Origin: Tritrichomonas musculus
Lineage: Eukaryota > Parabasalia > Tritrichomonadida > Tritrichomonadidae
Assembly (NCBI GenBank): GCA_039105265.1
Contig: JAPFFF010000031.1
Coordinates: 1,426,001-1,490,000, forward strand
Reading direction: 5' to 3'
DNA length: 64,000 nucleotides
Position 1 is the first letter of the stretch; every line of letters begins with the position of its first letter. The notes beneath the pieces are model-generated. The model was given only the letters and a program-made list of their open reading frames with translations, was not told where the DNA came from and searched no databases. Below are positions 11,192 through 21,120 of this stretch, one piece after another. A program made the position numbers and the translations under genes.

Positions 11192-12025
11192 ATGAACACA
11201 TCATTAGAGAATATGGTTAAAACGCACGTTATGAATACGTTGAAAACCTATACTATGAATAAAAATGAAAACCTAATTTCTGAAATACACCCTGAGGTTA
11301 ATGTTAGGTTAAATAGTGTTAACGTCATAGTTGGTAAGCAATCATCAGGAAAGACTGTGATAGCATTAAAGGAAATCATCAAATTAGGTGTATTAAACAC
11401 TCATCACTTATTTGTCTACGTTACAAAAGACGGTCAAGAATCAGATAAAACATTTTTAGCTTTAAAGCCACTTCTTATGATTCCATATATTATAATTAGT
11501 GAACAAGAAGCTGTTGAATTTATGAAGGATTTAATCTCAGCAAAGAATTTATATAATCTTATCAAACGGGAAAACTTGCAGGATAAAATAGATGATCAAC
11601 AAAAAGAGGATATGTTTAAAATGCTTGCCGTTTCTGATTTCAACAGAGAAGTATTGCATACAATCGTTTTATTCGATGATATCTCAAATAGTAAACTCTT
11701 TTCTTCAGAAGAATCTTATTTTAGCCAATTAATACGTAGATGTAGACATATAAATTTTTCATTCCTCCTTTTAATTCAAGGTTGGAAAGGATTAAAACCT
11801 CATGTTAAAAATGAAATATCAACATTATTTATATTTCCATGTTTCAATAAACAACAATTACGTTATATTTATTCACAATCAGCATCTAATTTATCATTTG
11901 ACGAATTTTATGAAATGTATTCAAAAATATTGAAACGAAAAACTGAAGATTGTGAAAGTCATCCATATATGATCATTCAAGTTGTCGATGGCGGTAATAC
12001 ATCAATAGAAATTGACGATTCCTGA
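11192..12025 (+). CDS. Maverick DNA-packaging ATPase (A32/FtsK-HerA type)
   Basis: A 277-residue frame. Walker A is GKQSSGKT near residue 48 and Walker B is IVLFDDIS near residue 158, followed by an arginine/histidine-rich CRHINFSFLLLIQGWKG segment that may hold the sensor region. Packaging ATPases of this class drive genome entry into capsids in Mavericks and large DNA viruses. The same protein, clearly related throughout, starts at 63377 in the second Maverick. Its 3' end overlaps the convergent small gene 11977-12336. The frame looks open. Confidence 0.85.
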   Translation: MNTSLENMVKTHVMNTLKTYTMNKNENLISEIHPEVNVRLNSVNVIVGKQSSGKTVIALKEIIKLGVLNTHHLFVYVTKDGQESDKTFLALKPLLMIPYIIISEQEAVEFMKDLISAKNLYNLIKRENLQDKIDDQQKEDMFKMLAVSDFNREVLHTIVLFDDISNSKLFSSEESYFSQLIRRCRHINFSFLLLIQGWKGLKPHVKNEISTLFIFPCFNKQQLRYIYSQSASNLSFDEFYEMYSKILKRKTEDCESHPYMIIQVVDGGNTSIEIDDS

Positions 12026-12336
12026 AGAAATGATATAATTTTATTTACTGTATTTCGGATTTCATTTATTTCATTCCTTAATTCTTCAATGGCATCCGTC
12101 CTGGGCGAATCCTTACTAACTATCTCTTTTTCCTCTTTTTCAACCCATTTCTTTAACATCAACACACCCTTTATTTTTGTAATTCTATACCCATCGATTT
12201 TATACATTTTGTTTAATTTATGAGTCGTTAACTTATCCACTTCTTCCTTATTTTTTGAATACCATAAATTAAATTCATCGACTGTTTTAAATTCTTTTAA
12301 ATAGTTTTTAATTGGTTCAATAACTTTTAAATCCAT
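11977..12336 (-). CDS. Small Maverick protein with C-terminal coiled coil, unknown
   Basis: A 119-residue, charged, mostly helical protein. Residues about 15-60 contain FNLWYSKNKEEVDKL and a basic GYRITKIKG stretch, and residues 80-110 form a likely coiled coil (ELRNEINEIRNTVNKI). No family is recognised. It is convergent with the ATPase gene and overlaps its end by about 49 bp. Confidence 0.6.
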   Translation of the reverse strand: MDLKVIEPIKNYLKEFKTVDEFNLWYSKNKEEVDKLTTHKLNKMYKIDGYRITKIKGVLMLKKWVEKEEKEIVSKDSPRTDAIEELRNEINEIRNTVNKIISFLQESSISIDVLPPSTT

Positions 12337-12376
12337 TTAATTAAAAACAAAAATAAAAATTTTTAATTAATAATAA

Positions 12377-12520
12377 ATGAGTTTATCAGAAATTTTTCTT
12401 GGTTGTTTAGCAATTATTGAACTCGCTAATTTACTCATTCGCATTGTGAAACTTTCCCCAACATTAAACGATAAACCACCTGAATTAACTGATGAAATGA
12501 GGAAACGACTTTACTCATGA
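12377..12520 (+). CDS. 47-residue Maverick membrane-like peptide
   Basis: A short frame from ATG to TGA lies in the gap between two minus-strand genes. Residues 3-24 are hydrophobic (IFLGCLAIIELANLLIRIV), followed by a polar tail, so a single membrane or amphipathic helix is likely. The upstream sequence TTTTTAATTAATAATAA resembles other Maverick gene starts. No homologue is recognised; it may be a minor virion or membrane-active peptide, or chance. Confidence 0.45.
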   Translation: MSLSEIFLGCLAIIELANLLIRIVKLSPTLNDKPPELTDEMRKRLYS

Positions 12521-12527
12521 TTTATTT

Positions 12528-12848
12528 TTATTCCTTCAGTAATGGAATATCAAATCTTCTTACACCACTACCATTTGCGCCTACAATTCTTCGAGTTCCT
12601 GCACCATTCGCACCTAACGCGTTAACATTTCCACCTTTATAATTAATTCTGTCATTTAATTTACTCACACCATTTCCGATTGTATTTATTACCTCACCAG
12701 CACTTCCACCTATTAAATCACCAGCTTGTCCTATTAATGGTGCAAATCTACCAACTGTTTCAACTGCTTTCTTTACTTTTGGAACTATTTTGCCAATTAT
12801 GTTTTTAGCTCCGTTCACAATATTTTTAAACCAACTTCCAAATGCCAT
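12528..12848 (-). CDS. Maverick small protein with MAFGSWFK start (minor virion candidate)
   Basis: A 106-residue basic protein. The N-terminus MAFGSWFKNIVNGAKNIIGK looks like an amphipathic helix. The middle is small-residue rich (GQAGDLIGGSAGEVI) and the end has two copies of a GANG[AS]G[TV]RR phrase. The first eight residues are identical to those of another Maverick protein at 20893-21120, although the rest differs. A minor capsid or membrane-active role like those of pVI/pX-type proteins is possible but only inferred. Confidence 0.65.
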   Translation of the reverse strand: MAFGSWFKNIVNGAKNIIGKIVPKVKKAVETVGRFAPLIGQAGDLIGGSAGEVINTIGNGVSKLNDRINYKGGNVNALGANGAGTRRIVGANGSGVRRFDIPLLKE

Positions 12849-12961
12849 ATTTTCATTAATGTAAAAAATTTATTTTTCATTTCTTAATTCATTTATTTTT
12901 TTCAAAACTATAAATTCTTTTCTTTATTAACTTATTATTTAATTTTTTTTCAATATTTAAA

Positions 12962-14635
12962 ATGACATACTTAAACGCTCAAACGAAAAATTTAGGAAAT
13001 GATGAAGGAGATATTCTCTCATTCTTTCAAAATAAACTTAGACATTTAATTCAACGAAATGGTGGTGATAATTCATTTTCATGGATTATGGAAGAATTCA
13101 AAGATAAAGATGCTCCCCTTCCAGTAGGTACCAAAACACGTATAAAACTCACTCATTCAGGACACACTATTTCACAAATTGAAAAATCATTTTCAACAAT
13201 ACTTTTAGATTTTCAATTAAAACTTTCTGACAAAATTGATGTTTCAGCAGATACTAACGGATTAATGAAAATATTTGTTGGATTCAAAAATGCTGTTGAA
13301 TTTTATGAAGATTGTAGATTTTGGGTTAATGGAAAACTTTTAGATACATACAGACAAGATGAACTTCAACGTGAATCATTCGCTTATAACTCAATTAAAC
13401 CACGAGATGCAAAAGCTACTTCAAAATTCAGTCATTCAACATGGGAAAATGTTAGTCAATATTCACCATCTATATGTGGATGTTACATTGATTTAAAGGA
13501 TATAGCAGATGGTCAACCACACACATTCACAATTGAATTAACGATACCATTTATTGATCAACTCGCACTTCAAGCATGGCAACTTTATCCAAACGCAATT
13601 TGTGGTGAAATTGAAGAAGAAGTTAAAACCTCATTACGTGCTATGGTTTGGTGTCAAGTTAATCCAAATGTTGTTAAAGAAACTTTACAGTTCCTTGAAG
13701 ATAAACCAATTGATGAAGAAATGCCAGCTGTCGTTCCAATTACTCGTAAATTCACACAAGTAGGTAATCCATCAAATATAGTCATCGAATATAAAGCTGG
13801 TGCAAATTCAGAACCTGCTGATGGATCATTAAAAGTTACTGTTGGTTCAGATGCAAACGGAATTGATATGAAAGTTGGTAAAATAACATTGCAAGTTTTA
13901 GGTGGTACCATTCAATTAGGTCGTTCAAATCTTGCAGGATTTGGACTCAAACCTGGTGTATATCAAGGACTCGTTAATGAATTACGTACTCCATTATTAG
14001 TTCCATCACAAGAATTAACACGTGAAATATTTGAAGGTAGTGCCAAAGTCAACGGTTTAGAAATTTCAAAATCAATTCCTCTCAGAAATGCTACAAATAT
14101 TACAATGATGTTCCCACGTACACCAACAGACATTACATGTTTTGAAAATATCATGTATCAAAATGTTCAATTAGTCGTTAATAAAAGAACTTATCCAGAC
14201 ACTGAATTTAGAAGTACATGTAGCGCCCGATTTTACCAACATCAATTAATCGCTAATGAACTTGATGGTTCCCTTGAAGCTACGCAAGAATTTGAGGATT
14301 CATTTACTCAATCTCTTAATGATCCAGTAACTGGTAAACGTTACACAAACTGCAGAAGTGATGGAACAAGTTTTGGTATTAACTTCCAACTTGAACGTTC
14401 AAATGCTGGTTATGTCTTTGATGGAATCGATACTGGTAATAATTCAGTAACTGTCACTTTCCGAGGTCAACCATTATACAGAGGTGATGATGATACATAT
14501 TTCATTCCTGATTTAGAACATAAAGAACAACACCCGCCTGCGCCTGAAGCTTGGATATGTAGCGATACATACTTTACTTGGTCTGTTAATGGTGTTGAAT
14601 ATTTCCCTAAAGGTGTTCCATTCGGTTATGAATAA
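12962..14635 (+). CDS. Predicted Maverick major capsid protein
   Basis: A 557-residue open frame rich in beta-type sequence. Its length, central location beside small virion-like genes and the ATPase, and segments such as FWVNGKLLDTYRQDE, TIELTIPF and FTWSVNGVEYFP fit the double jelly-roll capsid proteins predicted for Mavericks. The call rests on these features and not on a decisive motif; a structure prediction would settle it. The upstream region is T-rich and the next gene follows on the same strand. Confidence 0.65.
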   Translation: MTYLNAQTKNLGNDEGDILSFFQNKLRHLIQRNGGDNSFSWIMEEFKDKDAPLPVGTKTRIKLTHSGHTISQIEKSFSTILLDFQLKLSDKIDVSADTNGLMKIFVGFKNAVEFYEDCRFWVNGKLLDTYRQDELQRESFAYNSIKPRDAKATSKFSHSTWENVSQYSPSICGCYIDLKDIADGQPHTFTIELTIPFIDQLALQAWQLYPNAICGEIEEEVKTSLRAMVWCQVNPNVVKETLQFLEDKPIDEEMPAVVPITRKFTQVGNPSNIVIEYKAGANSEPADGSLKVTVGSDANGIDMKVGKITLQVLGGTIQLGRSNLAGFGLKPGVYQGLVNELRTPLLVPSQELTREIFEGSAKVNGLEISKSIPLRNATNITMMFPRTPTDITCFENIMYQNVQLVVNKRTYPDTEFRSTCSARFYQHQLIANELDGSLEATQEFEDSFTQSLNDPVTGKRYTNCRSDGTSFGINFQLERSNAGYVFDGIDTGNNSVTVTFRGQPLYRGDDDTYFIPDLEHKEQHPPAPEAWICSDTYFTWSVNGVEYFPKGVPFGYE

Positions 14636-14736
14636 ATTAACTTTTAAATTAATTTAATTATTTTTCATTTCAAACGTTTTCAAAAATTTTTAAATCTATT
14701 TAAAATTTATTTTTCAAATTTTTTATTTCTATATAA

Positions 14737-15231
14737 ATGAGTTAATACATCAACATTAATAAGTTATTCGAAAAACTTCCTGAATCAGAACTTAAAGCAG
14801 TTCAAGTATATTTTGATGACTTCATACCTGATAAATTCTATAAATATAAAATGAACATAAAAATTTTATTTCTTTCATTAGTTTATAAAGAAGGACATAG
14901 TCCCGGGCAAAGCCCTAACACCCAAAAAGTCATGACATATAAAGAATTTAGAGAGTTATTCCCTCATTGTGAATGGTTAACTATTCCTAGACGTTCATTT
15001 GGTGCTCTAACATCAGGATTGCAAATACGATTAATGAAAGCTTATATTAAAGCTGATAGAATAAATTATAAAACAACATTTTATCATGAATGTGTAGTAA
15101 AAGAATGTGAAAATCAAAATAAACTTAAAGAATTCATTAAAAATAGGTCTGAGGCTAAAGTTGAAATCGTCAACGAATTAGCTAGTAAATGTAACATAAA
15201 CGAAGATGAAATAGACCCAGACTTGTTTTAA
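14737..15231 (+). pseudogene. Small Maverick gene, unknown, looks broken
   Basis: Coding-like sequence begins near 14737, and the longest open part (from 14851) encodes a lysine-rich, mostly helical protein ending NEDEIDPDLF. It contains FRELFPHCEWLTIPRRSFGA. No family is recognised. The gene appears broken. Its last codons and 3' flank are repeated after the next gene (near 15604-15640), indicating a local duplication. Confidence 0.5.
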
Positions 15232-15240
15232 ATTTATAAA

Positions 15241-15257
15241 TTTTTATCCTAATATAA
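15241..15257 (+). promoter_or_regulatory. Maverick gene-start motif
   Basis: TTTTTATCCTAATATAA lies directly before the ATG of the 116-residue gene. The pattern T-run, ATC, two bases, AT-rich ATAA recurs before four other genes of this element. Confidence 0.5.
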
Positions 15258-15608
15258 ATGAAGATTAATGATACAATCATTGATTTATGTCTTAATGTGT
15301 CAATAAATAATGTCATTAGCAAAAATGCTATTTACGATCATATTTTCGACATCGTTTTCGATTTATATGATGAAATAACTAATGATAAAGAAATAAATCA
15401 AGAATGTTGCCAAAAATTAATTGCCATATGCAAGGAAACATTTGAAGTTAAAGTTAATGAATACGTTGATTCAATAAATGAAGGATTAACAGAAGATATC
15501 AAGAAAAATGTTTTCAAGCTTGATTCATTCATGTCCCAAAAAGCATATTCATTAATACCAATAATTAAAAACTATTTAATCGAAAATTATGAAATTTTCT
15601 CGAAATAG
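15258..15608 (+). CDS. Small helical Maverick protein, unknown
   Basis: A 116-residue acidic protein predicted to be largely helical. It is preceded by the Maverick start motif TTTTTATCCTAATATAA directly before its ATG. The sequence around its stop repeats the 3' end of the upstream gene (GAAATAGACCCAGAC), so the two genes share a duplicated tail. No family is recognised. Confidence 0.55.
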   Translation: MKINDTIIDLCLNVSINNVISKNAIYDHIFDIVFDLYDEITNDKEINQECCQKLIAICKETFEVKVNEYVDSINEGLTEDIKKNVFKLDSFMSQKAYSLIPIIKNYLIENYEIFSK

Positions 15609-15640
15609 ACCCAGACATGTTTTAAATTATATATTTTTAT

Positions 15641-15656
15641 TTTTATCAAATCATAA
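15641..15656 (+). promoter_or_regulatory. Maverick gene-start motif
   Basis: TTTTATCAAATCATAA directly precedes the ATG of the 113-residue gene and fits the shared pattern. Confidence 0.45.
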
Positions 15657-15998
15657 ATGCATAAAACAACCAAAACTTACTTTATCACTCGTGACTATGA
15701 AAATAAATTCCCTCCTGAGTTCGTTAATTCTCGTAATGATAAATATATTTCATTTCAATATTGCCGTGCTACATGTGATGGATATTTAGATGGCGAAACC
15801 GAATGCCACGCATTATTTGTTCCACGTGATGAATACTGTGATTCTCTCGTTTGGTACGCTAATTTAACACCCCCAGACGACAACAGAAAATATAAATATA
15901 CATTAAACCATGATAGATTTAAAGTGTGGTTCACTGATGCAAAAGGTAATGAAATAATACCTGATAACTTCACATTATTCCTTAAATTTGAATATTGA
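15657..15998 (+). CDS. 113-residue Maverick protein, possible minor capsid protein
   Basis: A beta-rich, aromatic small protein with CRATCDGYLDGE, then VWYANLTPPDD, and a C-terminus VWFTDAKGNEIIPDNFTLFLKF. That C-terminal pattern (WF-D-x-x-G, then an aromatic beta strand) resembles the ends of small jelly-roll or hinge-type virion proteins in related elements; this is inference. It starts right after TTTTATCAAATCATAA and lies upstream of the long fibre-like gene. Confidence 0.5.
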   Translation: MHKTTKTYFITRDYENKFPPEFVNSRNDKYISFQYCRATCDGYLDGETECHALFVPRDEYCDSLVWYANLTPPDDNRKYKYTLNHDRFKVWFTDAKGNEIIPDNFTLFLKFEY

Positions 15999-16066
15999 TT
16001 TTGCAACGCAAAATCTCTAAACTTCGTATATTAAATATTTTATTTTTACAAATAATAAATCAATAA

Positions 16067-19000
16067 ATGACTGCAATAATAACAAAACAAAATGCAAAAG
16101 ATGGAGCATTCATCGGTGGTGGAGGTGGTATGCCCGATAAAGATTCAGAATTTAAAAACATTCATGTTCATGGTGATGCCACTATTGATGGTGACATAAT
16201 AATGACTTCAAATGATCCTCAAAGTTTAACATTAAGACTTGCTGACATTGACGCCTCAGTTTCTTCATACAATCAACAAACCATGAAATTTACGGATGAA
16301 TTAAACAATCATGAATCAAGAATTAAAACATTAGAAGATAAACAAGATGGTGATGATGGTGACTTTTCATTTGAAGATGGTATATATGATTTCATCATTA
16401 CTTCAGATAAATTAACGGAAAATTTAGATCAACCAGATTTAAATTCGCTTTCAATCAAAACTGAATTTGGTGAATATATCGGTGATGTTTTCGAAATAGA
16501 ATTACCTGCATATATGAAATTACCAAAAGCAATTATAACTAAAACTTCTAAAGAAAACATGTTTAAAAATCCTATTGTTAACATTTCAAATGGAAATTAT
16601 GAGTTGGTTTATCAAGAAGTTGACGTTGGAGAAAAAATATATATGTCAAATAAAAAAGGTGATACACCATTAAATTTATATACATCTGGATTTATGAAAA
16701 TAAATTATATCGCAAATCAAAAAACAAATGTTAGTTGTGACAAAGCTAATGATTCAAATAAATTAATAAATCTTAGGTGTAATACAATAGATGCGGATAA
16801 TTGCTTTAAATTATATCGTTCACCATTGCCTGACTTCTATGAAATGAAAGCTTACGGTGTAATAGATGATAAAACAAATCCTTTATATTATGCTGATTGG
16901 GGATATATTCCTGGTAGTCCTGAATTTGAAGCATTAATTGAAGGTCAAACTTTTGAGTTTCACGATGAAGCATTCGGTACTGATTACAAAATGACTAAAC
17001 AAGGTAATGAATGGGTGGGTACTAATTACAGCTTCAATATACCTCTGAAATTAACACGTAAAAATCCTGGTTCTCATGAAGTAGCCTTTATATGTATTGC
17101 TAAAAATGAAGCTAATAAAAAAGTATTACACACTTTCGCTGGTTATGATAATCAAGGAAACCCATTTGAGTTATTAGTTAATAAAAGAATGTTAGCTCCA
17201 AAAGATAACTGTAAAATTCAAACGTATAAAGAAGATAATGACGCATGGAGGGTTTACATTTACCCCGTCAAAGATTTTGCTAATTGTACATATTCAGCAA
17301 CTTTAAACATTAATAATAAAACTTACGACTTCATTGTTGACTTCGAATATAAATCTTCAGGATTAAATAATTATAAACTTCAATCCGACAATTATTTTGA
17401 ATTACTTGAATACCATTATACTTCACCTTTGCAAGTCGGTAATCCTCCATATGGTTTAATATTATACATGCCCAAAGATGATGAATTAATTTATACAATT
17501 GCTGATGTAAGTTATGAAAAAGGAATGAATACATTTGAGTTCTTAGCTAATACTGGATATTATACTGTCTCACCACGACCTGAAGCATGCACAACATTAT
17601 ATACAAACTTTAACATTCAAACTTCAGGTGTAGTCATAGGTGAGAACATTGAATCCCACGTTTTCGTTTTGAATTCATTAGGTAACACAGTAGATATAGC
17701 CGTTAATCAAATATCAGCACTTCAAAATTATTGTGCAAAGTTAGAGAAAGAAATTAACGATATGAAAAATAAAACAAATTGGTTTGATGTAGTTATGGAT
17801 GTCGTACAAATTAGTAACTTTTGTTTTAACTTTGGTGGATTAATGAAAGTTGGTGCTGAAGGTATATTTGGTGCATTAAAATTAGCGTTTAGTAAAAATG
17901 CTGGATCAACTGTTAAAGAAGTTGCATATGTTGATGAAATAATTGACGATGGATTAGTATTAGCACCTCATGAAGTAGTTGAAGAAAAACCTTATATTGA
18001 AACGGAAATTATAATTCCTGATGAAAGATTATGTTTTAAATATTACTGTGAACATATTGAAACTAATTATAAAATTGATGTTTCATTTATGGTTGATGAT
18101 ATTGGCGAGATGTACCGAATTTACGAATATGAGTATAAGGAAAATGGAAGTATTGAATGTTTGAACTCAGATGTTACAGATATTTCAGCTATTAATTGCG
18201 AATTAGTTTATGAATTTCCATATCTTTTAATTTATGGAACAATTCAACCATCATTTGTTAAACTCAAATACACCCCAGCAGCTAAAAACGATAATGAATT
18301 ATTATTAGGTGAAACATTAACTAATAACCAATTATTAACAGCATCAGCAACTAAAAAATTGATTGAAAATCATAAAAATCATTTAAATGAATCATTCACG
18401 AATAAATTAAGTGAAACATTAAATAATTATGCAACTGTTCGATATGTTCAAGATAATTATCCGTCATACACATATTTAAACACAAACTTTAAAAATAACA
18501 ATCAATTAACAAATATATTAAATGCTTATGCATTAAAAACAGAATTAGCTGAAGCAATCCCAACAATACCAAATGATTTAGTCAATAATGAAACATTAAC
18601 AAATGCATTAAATGCTTATGCATTAAAAACAGAATTAGCTGAAGCAATCCCAACAATACCAAATGATTTAGTTAATGAATCTGCACTGAGTACTGCATTG
18701 ACAACAGCTTTGGAACCATATGTGAAGACTCAGGACTTGCCAGATATGGCCAAGTATGCACTCGCTGAAGATATCCCGGAGATACCCACTGATTTGGTTA
18801 ATGAATCTTCGTTAAGTACTACGTTGAACGATTATGCTTTGACAACAGATATGACCCATGCTATTGAGCAAGTGAAAAGCGAAATTCCAGAGATTATTGA
18901 GGGGCAAACAACTATTCAATTCAAAATTGAAAATAATACAATTCCTGATTTGGATTACGACACATATCATGAAATGATTGAGCAATATGGGTTGGATATT

Positions 19001-20197
19001 GTTTCATCAAACAATTACTATACGGCTCATTATGTTCACGTAGATTATTCGTACGATAACGATCAACCCTCTCAGATAATGCGTATGGAAGGAAGTGGTT
19101 CTAGTCTTTGGTTTCTGTATGATTGCCATGAATTAATAAATCCAGGAACTGGTGAAACGCCGGAAATTTTATCATGTTCAATAACCAAAAATATCGAACC
19201 AACAGACAAAAACGCTTTTTCGTCAAGATATGTGTCGAATACTTTTGCTTTGAAAACGGATATCCCTGAGATACCCACAGATTTGGTTAATGAATCTGCA
19301 TTGGCATCAGCTTTGGAACCGTACGCGAAGCTTGCGAACTTAAGTGAGTATGCTAAAAACCAGGACTTTCCAGATATGACCCAATATGAAACAAAAACAA
19401 CAGCAGAAGGTAAATATGCATTGAAAGCAGATATATCAAAAGAGTATTTCACTGATAGTAGTGGAGAGGTTTATATCAAAGACCCAAACAACATTCTGAC
19501 ATTGGGTGGAGCAAATCAGACATGTAGTGATGCACCTCTCATGGTCATGAAACCAAATCATTCTCGAAATGCAAGAATATTGAGCATTGGCAATCAACTT
19601 GATAGTTCGAAGGAAAGATGGTTAGATTTTGATATTAATGTAAAAAGTGATGAAGCGACCATCAAATACAATGAAATAACAGCATTGAAAATTACTCAAT
19701 CAAAAGTTTGTATTATGAATGCATATGATATGGACGGCAATGCCTATGCTAAAATCAATTCCAACACAACTATTACTCATTACTGTCCAATTGAGGAATC
19801 AATGAATTCAATAAATGATTTTGTAATTGGTGCACCAGTATATATGACAGGTAAGGTTTACAAACAAGTTAAGAATGAATGGATACCATCAACTGAAACA
19901 GACACTTCAGATTGTATTTGTTCAGTAAAGACTAATGGCAGATGGAATGAGTATGTTGGAATTTGTGTTAAGATTGATGAAGTTAATAAATGTGTGACAT
20001 TTGCTTCAGGTGGTGATTATTTAGTTAAAGTTACAGATACATCATGTTATGGAGTTGGTGATGAAGTATTCATTGATGAAGGTGAATTGAAAACATTAAC
20101 TGGTCAAACAGCAATTACATCAAAAATACACCGAACAACGGTGGGCGTGATTACAGCAAAAATAAATGATAAAATGTTAGCTGTATTTAAAACATAA
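16067..20197 (+). CDS. Long fibre-like Maverick protein (1376 residues)
   Basis: The N-terminus has a glycine run (GGGGGMPD) and a phage-fibre-like IHVHGDATIDGDIIM, then a short coiled coil. The centre (about residues 590-610) is hydrophobic. From residue about 810 there are repeats carrying AYALKTELAEAIPTIP, two of them in direct tandem with a 90-bp period near 18521 and 18611, then looser copies with DLVNES. The C-terminus (about 1230-1376) is a beta-rich domain like phage tail-spike ends. A receptor-binding fibre role is inferred. Base use becomes noticeably less AT-biased from about 18680, suggesting a module of different origin. Confidence 0.6.
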   Translation: MTAIITKQNAKDGAFIGGGGGMPDKDSEFKNIHVHGDATIDGDIIMTSNDPQSLTLRLADIDASVSSYNQQTMKFTDELNNHESRIKTLEDKQDGDDGDFSFEDGIYDFIITSDKLTENLDQPDLNSLSIKTEFGEYIGDVFEIELPAYMKLPKAIITKTSKENMFKNPIVNISNGNYELVYQEVDVGEKIYMSNKKGDTPLNLYTSGFMKINYIANQKTNVSCDKANDSNKLINLRCNTIDADNCFKLYRSPLPDFYEMKAYGVIDDKTNPLYYADWGYIPGSPEFEALIEGQTFEFHDEAFGTDYKMTKQGNEWVGTNYSFNIPLKLTRKNPGSHEVAFICIAKNEANKKVLHTFAGYDNQGNPFELLVNKRMLAPKDNCKIQTYKEDNDAWRVYIYPVKDFANCTYSATLNINNKTYDFIVDFEYKSSGLNNYKLQSDNYFELLEYHYTSPLQVGNPPYGLILYMPKDDELIYTIADVSYEKGMNTFEFLANTGYYTVSPRPEACTTLYTNFNIQTSGVVIGENIESHVFVLNSLGNTVDIAVNQISALQNYCAKLEKEINDMKNKTNWFDVVMDVVQISNFCFNFGGLMKVGAEGIFGALKLAFSKNAGSTVKEVAYVDEIIDDGLVLAPHEVVEEKPYIETEIIIPDERLCFKYYCEHIETNYKIDVSFMVDDIGEMYRIYEYEYKENGSIECLNSDVTDISAINCELVYEFPYLLIYGTIQPSFVKLKYTPAAKNDNELLLGETLTNNQLLTASATKKLIENHKNHLNESFTNKLSETLNNYATVRYVQDNYPSYTYLNTNFKNNNQLTNILNAYALKTELAEAIPTIPNDLVNNETLTNALNAYALKTELAEAIPTIPNDLVNESALSTALTTALEPYVKTQDLPDMAKYALAEDIPEIPTDLVNESSLSTTLNDYALTTDMTHAIEQVKSEIPEIIEGQTTIQFKIENNTIPDLDYDTYHEMIEQYGLDIVSSNNYYTAHYVHVDYSYDNDQPSQIMRMEGSGSSLWFLYDCHELINPGTGETPEILSCSITKNIEPTDKNAFSSRYVSNTFALKTDIPEIPTDLVNESALASALEPYAKLANLSEYAKNQDFPDMTQYETKTTAEGKYALKADISKEYFTDSSGEVYIKDPNNILTLGGANQTCSDAPLMVMKPNHSRNARILSIGNQLDSSKERWLDFDINVKSDEATIKYNEITALKITQSKVCIMNAYDMDGNAYAKINSNTTITHYCPIEESMNSINDFVIGAPVYMTGKVYKQVKNEWIPSTETDTSDCICSVKTNGRWNEYVGICVKIDEVNKCVTFASGGDYLVKVTDTSCYGVGDEVFIDEGELKTLTGQTAITSKIHRTTVGVITAKINDKMLAVFKT

Positions 20198-20198
20198 A

Positions 20199-20840
20199 TT
20201 AATACGTCATTTTCAAACTAATTCCATATTTAACAAATTCACTGTAAATGTTATTGTAATCATATTTTAACTCACTAGTTTTACCATCTTTAGTAACCAA
20301 TATTTTTGAAACATAAATGATTTTACCTGATTTTTCGGTACATCCAGAACATCCAATATCTTCATTAAGTACTAAATCAACTTTCTCACAATCAGTTAAT
20401 AACTTTATCATGTTCATTAATAACTTACTTTCACAAACAACGTAAGCATTTATTTTTAACGGGTTTGATTCATACATTTCAACTAACATTTGTAGAAATT
20501 GGTTTTTCTTTTCTAAATCCTCAATTTCATTTCCTAAATCTGCAATACCTCTGTCTCGAGTTAATGGGAAATTGCTGTTTGTTGGAGGTTGAGATTGATA
20601 GCTCAAATCCTCCGTCGTCGGAATATATAAAGTTTGACCAACCGGTGGAATATCCGAAGGTTGGTTCACTTGAGTAAAATTTACGTTTGGATTTAATGGT
20701 GGAACATTAGGATATAACGGAACTGTTTGAGGTCGTGACTTAGTTGATGGTTTTATGTTAATGTTAACATTTGTGTTTTGTTCTTGCTTAATAGTGTTAT
20801 CGGTTTCACTACTTAATATTCTTGCTTGCTTTAATGTCAT
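20199..20840 (-). CDS. Maverick protein with Pro/Asn-rich N-terminus, unknown
   Basis: A 213-residue protein. Residues about 20-85 are proline- and asparagine-rich (PLYPNVPPLNPNVNF), residues 95-115 form a short coiled coil, and the C-terminal 100 residues are an ordered domain with CSGCTEKSGKIIYVSKI. No family is recognised. It is convergent with the fibre-like gene, with only a base or so between them, and divergent from the MAFGSWFK gene at 20893. Confidence 0.55.
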   Translation of the reverse strand: MTLKQARILSSETDNTIKQEQNTNVNINIKPSTKSRPQTVPLYPNVPPLNPNVNFTQVNQPSDIPPVGQTLYIPTTEDLSYQSQPPTNSNFPLTRDRGIADLGNEIEDLEKKNQFLQMLVEMYESNPLKINAYVVCESKLLMNMIKLLTDCEKVDLVLNEDIGCSGCTEKSGKIIYVSKILVTKDGKTSELKYDYNNIYSEFVKYGISLKMTY

Positions 20841-20892
20841 ATTTAGTTTTAAATAAAAATATTAAATCTTAATTTTAATCTTAATTTAAAAA

Positions 20893-21120
20893 ATGGCATT
20901 TGGTAGTTGGTTTAAAAAGTTAGCGGGTAAAGTTAAAGAAGCAGCTAAAGATTTCGCTGATGGCTTCAAATTTGGATGGAATAAAACCAAATCAATAATG
21001 GAAAAGTTACCTGTTGTTGGTAATGTTGCAAAAATATTACCTAAATTTGATAATTCAAATAATCCAGCAATTGAATATTTCGGTAGTGATGGGTTCTATG
21101 TTAAAGATAAAGGTTCTTAA
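20893..21120 (+). CDS. Second MAFGSWFK Maverick small protein
   Basis: A 75-residue basic protein that begins MAFGSWFKKLAGKVKEA, a strongly amphipathic helix, and ends with a polar FYVKDKGS tail. It shares the first eight residues with the protein at 12528-12848 on the other strand. It overlaps the end of the convergent gene 21101-21331. A membrane-active or minor capsid role is a guess from the helix. Confidence 0.6.
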   Translation: MAFGSWFKKLAGKVKEAAKDFADGFKFGWNKTKSIMEKLPVVGNVAKILPKFDNSNNPAIEYFGSDGFYVKDKGS

